DNA of 30,494 bases from a virus. Of the stretch, positions 28,676 through 30,494 are shown one piece after another. Location: positions 1 through 30,494 of IMG/VR virus record IMGVR_UViG_3300040960_000632; one strand, written 5' to 3'. Numbering within the stretch: position 1 is the stretch's first letter; each line of letters opens with the position of its first letter. The notes under the pieces were generated by a model. The model was not told where the DNA came from. It searched no databases and was given only the letters and a program-made list of their open reading frames with translations. Both the position numbers and the translations under genes were made by a program.

Positions 28676-28820
28676 TTAATAACTACATACGCCACAAACA
28701 AATAAACAAACAGTTTGGGTGTTTTCTTATTCCTGGGTATGAATTTAAACTGCCCATCAAAAATAACCACAAATGAATCCTCTTGACTAAATACTACTAC
28801 AACATTATCAGGAGTTATAT
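28676..28820 (+). other. Leader region before the gene at 28821
   Basis: No gene. CAGTTT 28711-28716 and AAACTG 28747-28752 can pair around a TGGG/CCCA helix. The end contains a TAAATA box at 28788 and the RBS CAGGAG of the next gene. Confidence 0.5.
28788..28793 (+). promoter_or_regulatory. TAAATA box before the gene at 28821
   Basis: CTAAATACTACTAC, 11-base match to the box at 19458 (TAAATACTACT). A TTGACT hexamer lies immediately before it, too close to be a normal -35. Confidence 0.5.
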
Positions 28821-29270
28821 ATGGCAAGTTATTACACAGAATTACGCAAAGACTACCTAAAAACTTGGCGCATTTGGTATGTTATGAATCAAAGAAGCGA
28901 CCCTGAATGGCGCAAGAGATACATACCAAGACACAAGAGCACCTATTTTGCTATTTGTGATGAATGGAGCATCAAGGAAAGCGGTGAAGAAGGATTCATA
29001 AACTTTTTTGATTGCGTGGGTGATTTGGAACACGTTAGTGATTTACACAGAAAAGACACAACCAAACCCTACGGCCCAAACAACATAGTAAAAGGCGATG
29101 TAACATCAAGGGCACACAGAGCACACAGTTATCTTAATGAAAAGGCACACTACGCAAGGGTGGCATTAAATAAAGGTGTACCCAAGTGGTGTTATTACAG
29201 TAGAATAAGAAGGGGTATGACACCTAAACAAGCGGCAACAACTGCCTACAAAAGACAAAGGATAGCATAA
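28821..29270 (+). CDS. HNH/AP2-like DNA-binding protein, possible degenerate homing endonuclease
   Basis: The 149-residue protein has a basic helical N-terminus, then YFAICDEWSIKESGEEGFINFF, a stretch like the 'CDEW....F..F' segment of phage HNH/AP2-type endonucleases, followed by HRKDTTKPYGPNNIVKGDV, which resembles the 'D..KPY.P.N.RW' part. The C-terminal RIRRGMTPKQAATTAYKRQR looks like a short DNA-binding repeat (helix-turn-helix-like). The usual catalytic His-Asn pairs are not clear, so nuclease activity may be lost. RBS CAGGAG at about 28809. It follows the long non-coding RNA, a common place for selfish genes, though it could be a regulator. Confidence 0.45.
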   Translation: MASYYTELRKDYLKTWRIWYVMNQRSDPEWRKRYIPRHKSTYFAICDEWSIKESGEEGFINFFDCVGDLEHVSDLHRKDTTKPYGPNNIVKGDVTSRAHRAHSYLNEKAHYARVALNKGVPKWCYYSRIRRGMTPKQAATTAYKRQRIA

Positions 29271-29467
29271 TGGTATTACCAAAGCAATTCACACACTGGA
29301 TGACTATAAACCCAGAGGATTACGACAAGGTAGAGTTTTATCTTAACAATCTAGTAGAAGATTGGTGGAATCCTTCAGAAGGCGAATTTCCACTGGTAAA
29401 TCCGCATGAAGCATTCATAGAAAAGATGAAAGAGTTTGATATTGACGTTGTTGACTGTAGAAAATGA
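29270..29467 (+). CDS. Small hypothetical protein, 65 aa
   Basis: ATG 29270 overlaps the preceding stop (TAATG). No family recognised. The protein is acidic with a helix (PEDYDKVEFYLNNLVEDWW) and a second helix (NPHEAFIEKMKEFDIDVV). It ends with DCRK, overlapping the next gene's ATG (29464) by four bases, so the three genes from 28821 to 30288 form a coupled unit. Confidence 0.65.
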   Translation: MVLPKQFTHWMTINPEDYDKVEFYLNNLVEDWWNPSEGEFPLVNPHEAFIEKMKEFDIDVVDCRK

Positions 29468-30288
29468 ATATTAACATAATAGATTACAGAGGTGATGATA
29501 CAGTAATTAACAGCCGCGGTGATACGCTGTTTCAATACAGAACAAGATATTTTCATCGCATCCAGGAAGACTTTCAACCATGGCGTGACGCAGGACACAC
29601 ATTTACTTGCTTTACACAGCACAACAATCAAAATGATTTATTTGATGATTATTGGGGTTTTGACAAGGTTGTATCAATTCCAAGAAGCAACGCTCCACAG
29701 GCAAGAAATCACGTGCTTGACTATTATAAAAAAGGTGAATGGATTGGTGTATGGGACAATGATGCTAGTGTATATTTGGACAAGTTAGACACAAGAAACT
29801 TTATAAAAAATCTAGATACCATAGCACAAGAAGCAGAAGGTTTGGGCATTGTTAGTTTTGTTCCTTTTAACGCACAGCAGGCACCATATCCTAAAAAACC
29901 CAAACGCTGGAAACCACGTGTTGAACAAAAAGGCACAATGATGTTTTTAAAGGTTATGGATTGGCGTTATGATGAAACATTAGAATGTTTGGAAGATTTA
30001 GAAAATGCTTTACGTTTAGCACAACAGGGATATAAAACAGCACAGACAGAATTGTGTAGTTTGAAAGAATATGTTCATGCTAAAAGTACCGTATTCACTG
30101 TTAATGCCTATCATTCTGCTTATAAAAAACCAGGACCTCGTGCTAATCCAAAAGGATTGACAGAATGGGACGCACAAAAAGACAGGGTAGAAAAATATGC
30201 CCGTGCTAAACAGCAGATAGAAATTAAATTAGGTGATACTATACAAAACATCAAACAACAGCATAAAAATGTATGGAAAAACCACTAA
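29464..30288 (+). CDS. GT-A-like glycosyltransferase (possibly of the phage TAGT type)
   Basis: The 274-residue protein has a Rossmann-like beginning (a segment HTFTCFTQHNNQND), then APQARNHVLDYYKKGEWIGV directly followed by WDNDASVYLDK. An R-N helix followed by a D-x-D-like metal motif at the end of a strand is the core of GT-A glycosyltransferases. The late segment LENALRLAQQGYKTAQTELC and LKEYVHAKSTVF resembles the 'ED...A......G..T.......KE......S..F' part of families such as the TET-associated glycosyltransferases that decorate hydroxymethylated DNA bases. No TET/JBP or hydroxymethylase gene is present, so the acceptor could also be a protein or a host polymer. RBS is weak; it overlaps the upstream gene. 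Confidence 0.5.
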   Translation: MNINIIDYRGDDTVINSRGDTLFQYRTRYFHRIQEDFQPWRDAGHTFTCFTQHNNQNDLFDDYWGFDKVVSIPRSNAPQARNHVLDYYKKGEWIGVWDNDASVYLDKLDTRNFIKNLDTIAQEAEGLGIVSFVPFNAQQAPYPKKPKRWKPRVEQKGTMMFLKVMDWRYDETLECLEDLENALRLAQQGYKTAQTELCSLKEYVHAKSTVFTVNAYHSAYKKPGPRANPKGLTEWDAQKDRVEKYARAKQQIEIKLGDTIQNIKQQHKNVWKNH

Positions 30289-30293
30289 AAGGG

Positions 30294-30299
30294 TAAATA
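30294..30299 (+). promoter_or_regulatory. TAAATA box before terS
   Basis: GGTAAATATTAAG, 35 bp before the terS ATG at 30334, where AAGGGAGGCGAGG supplies the Shine-Dalgarno. Probable promoter of terS and the gene at 370. Confidence 0.5.
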
Positions 30300-30333
30300 T
30301 TAAGATATTAACTCCAAGGGAGGCGAGGATACA

Positions 30334-30494
30334 ATGTCCGTAGAACAAAACATTGGCACAAACAAACCAGGACCCAAACCCAAACGCATAGTAGAGGGCA
30401 CAGTAAAGGGTTACGCAGTGGGACGCGATAAGAAGATAGTCGCTCCAGAAGACGTTCAAAAATTAGCCGCATTAGGGTGTCGTGATAATGAAAT
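30334..30494 (+). CDS. terS: Terminase small subunit, 5' part (continues at position 1 of the circle)
   Basis: The ATG at 30334 opens MSVEQNIGTNKPGPKPKRIV and runs in frame off the end of the window. Because 30368-30494 equals 1-127, the frame rejoins at position 1 and ends at 386, giving 139 residues. The N-terminus is basic and Pro-rich, which may contact DNA or the large subunit. Strong Shine-Dalgarno (AAGGGAGG) supports this start over the GTG at 51 (= 30418). Confidence 0.75.
   Translation, partial: MSVEQNIGTNKPGPKPKRIVEGTVKGYAVGRDKKIVAPEDVQKLAALGCRDNE
30368..30494. repeat. Terminal direct repeat (right copy)
   Basis: Exact copy of 1-127. See the left copy; it shows that the contig closes into a circle of 30,367 bp. 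Confidence 0.95.

Noticed and set aside
28739-28786. A 15-codon ORF in the leader before 28821
   Set aside because: No RBS, very short, and it ends directly before a TAAATA box; no support for translation.

Overview
The window is a complete tailed-phage genome from an assembly. Its first 127 bases recur exactly as its last 127 bases (1-127 = 30368-30494), which is what a circular assembly graph leaves behind, so the non-redundant genome is a circle of 30,367 bp. Every gene I can support lies on the + strand. The order terminase, portal, scaffold, capsid, head-tail connectors, tail tube, tail chaperones, tape measure, tail tip, fibres is that of a lambda-like siphovirus. The AT-rich bases, glycine-rich adhesin and LamG fibres, and several small genes recall uncultured aquatic phages. 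The host cannot be named from sequence.

Layout. (1) 30334-30494 joined to 1-386 is the small terminase, split by the contig ends. (2) 370-4191 is a block of small genes. Several have their own near-consensus sigma70 promoter in a repeated promoter/RBS cassette; the block includes an ADP-ribosyltransferase-like protein, a GNAT acetyltransferase and a small lipoprotein. (3) 4215-9001 is the packaging and head module: TerL, portal, a tiny KRGG peptide, an overlapping small gene, scaffold, major capsid. (4) 9019-11530 holds connectors, tail tube and tail assembly chaperones with a lambda-type -1 frameshift site (GGGAAAC). (5) 11535-19396 is the tape measure and tail tip, where a J-like tip gene appears split into three ORFs by a glycine-rich adhesin domain. 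(6) 19537-27266 holds fibre and adhesin genes, ending in a 1606-residue LamG/repeat protein. (7) 27266-27831 is an XhlA-like membrane protein and a Cys-rich protein. (8) 27832-28820 has no gene, but carries a terminated structured RNA (RNA-A), a perfect consensus promoter (TTGACA-N17-TATAAT) and a long, densely structured RNA (RNA-B, about 480 nt or more). (9) 28821-30288 holds an HNH/AP2-like protein, a small unknown and a glycosyltransferase-like protein.

Regulation appears two-tiered. Sigma70 promoters with a conserved TGGACA box about 15 bp upstream precede the small genes, and a related one precedes RNA-B. A different box, TAAATA, often TAAATACTA, resembles the T4-type late promoter core and precedes most packaging, head, tail and fibre transcription units. 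Two TAAATA boxes sit at identical spacing to an ATG lacking a Shine-Dalgarno site, suggesting leaderless starts. I recognise no polymerase, helicase, primase, integrase, repressor or endolysin, which is notable for an apparently complete genome.
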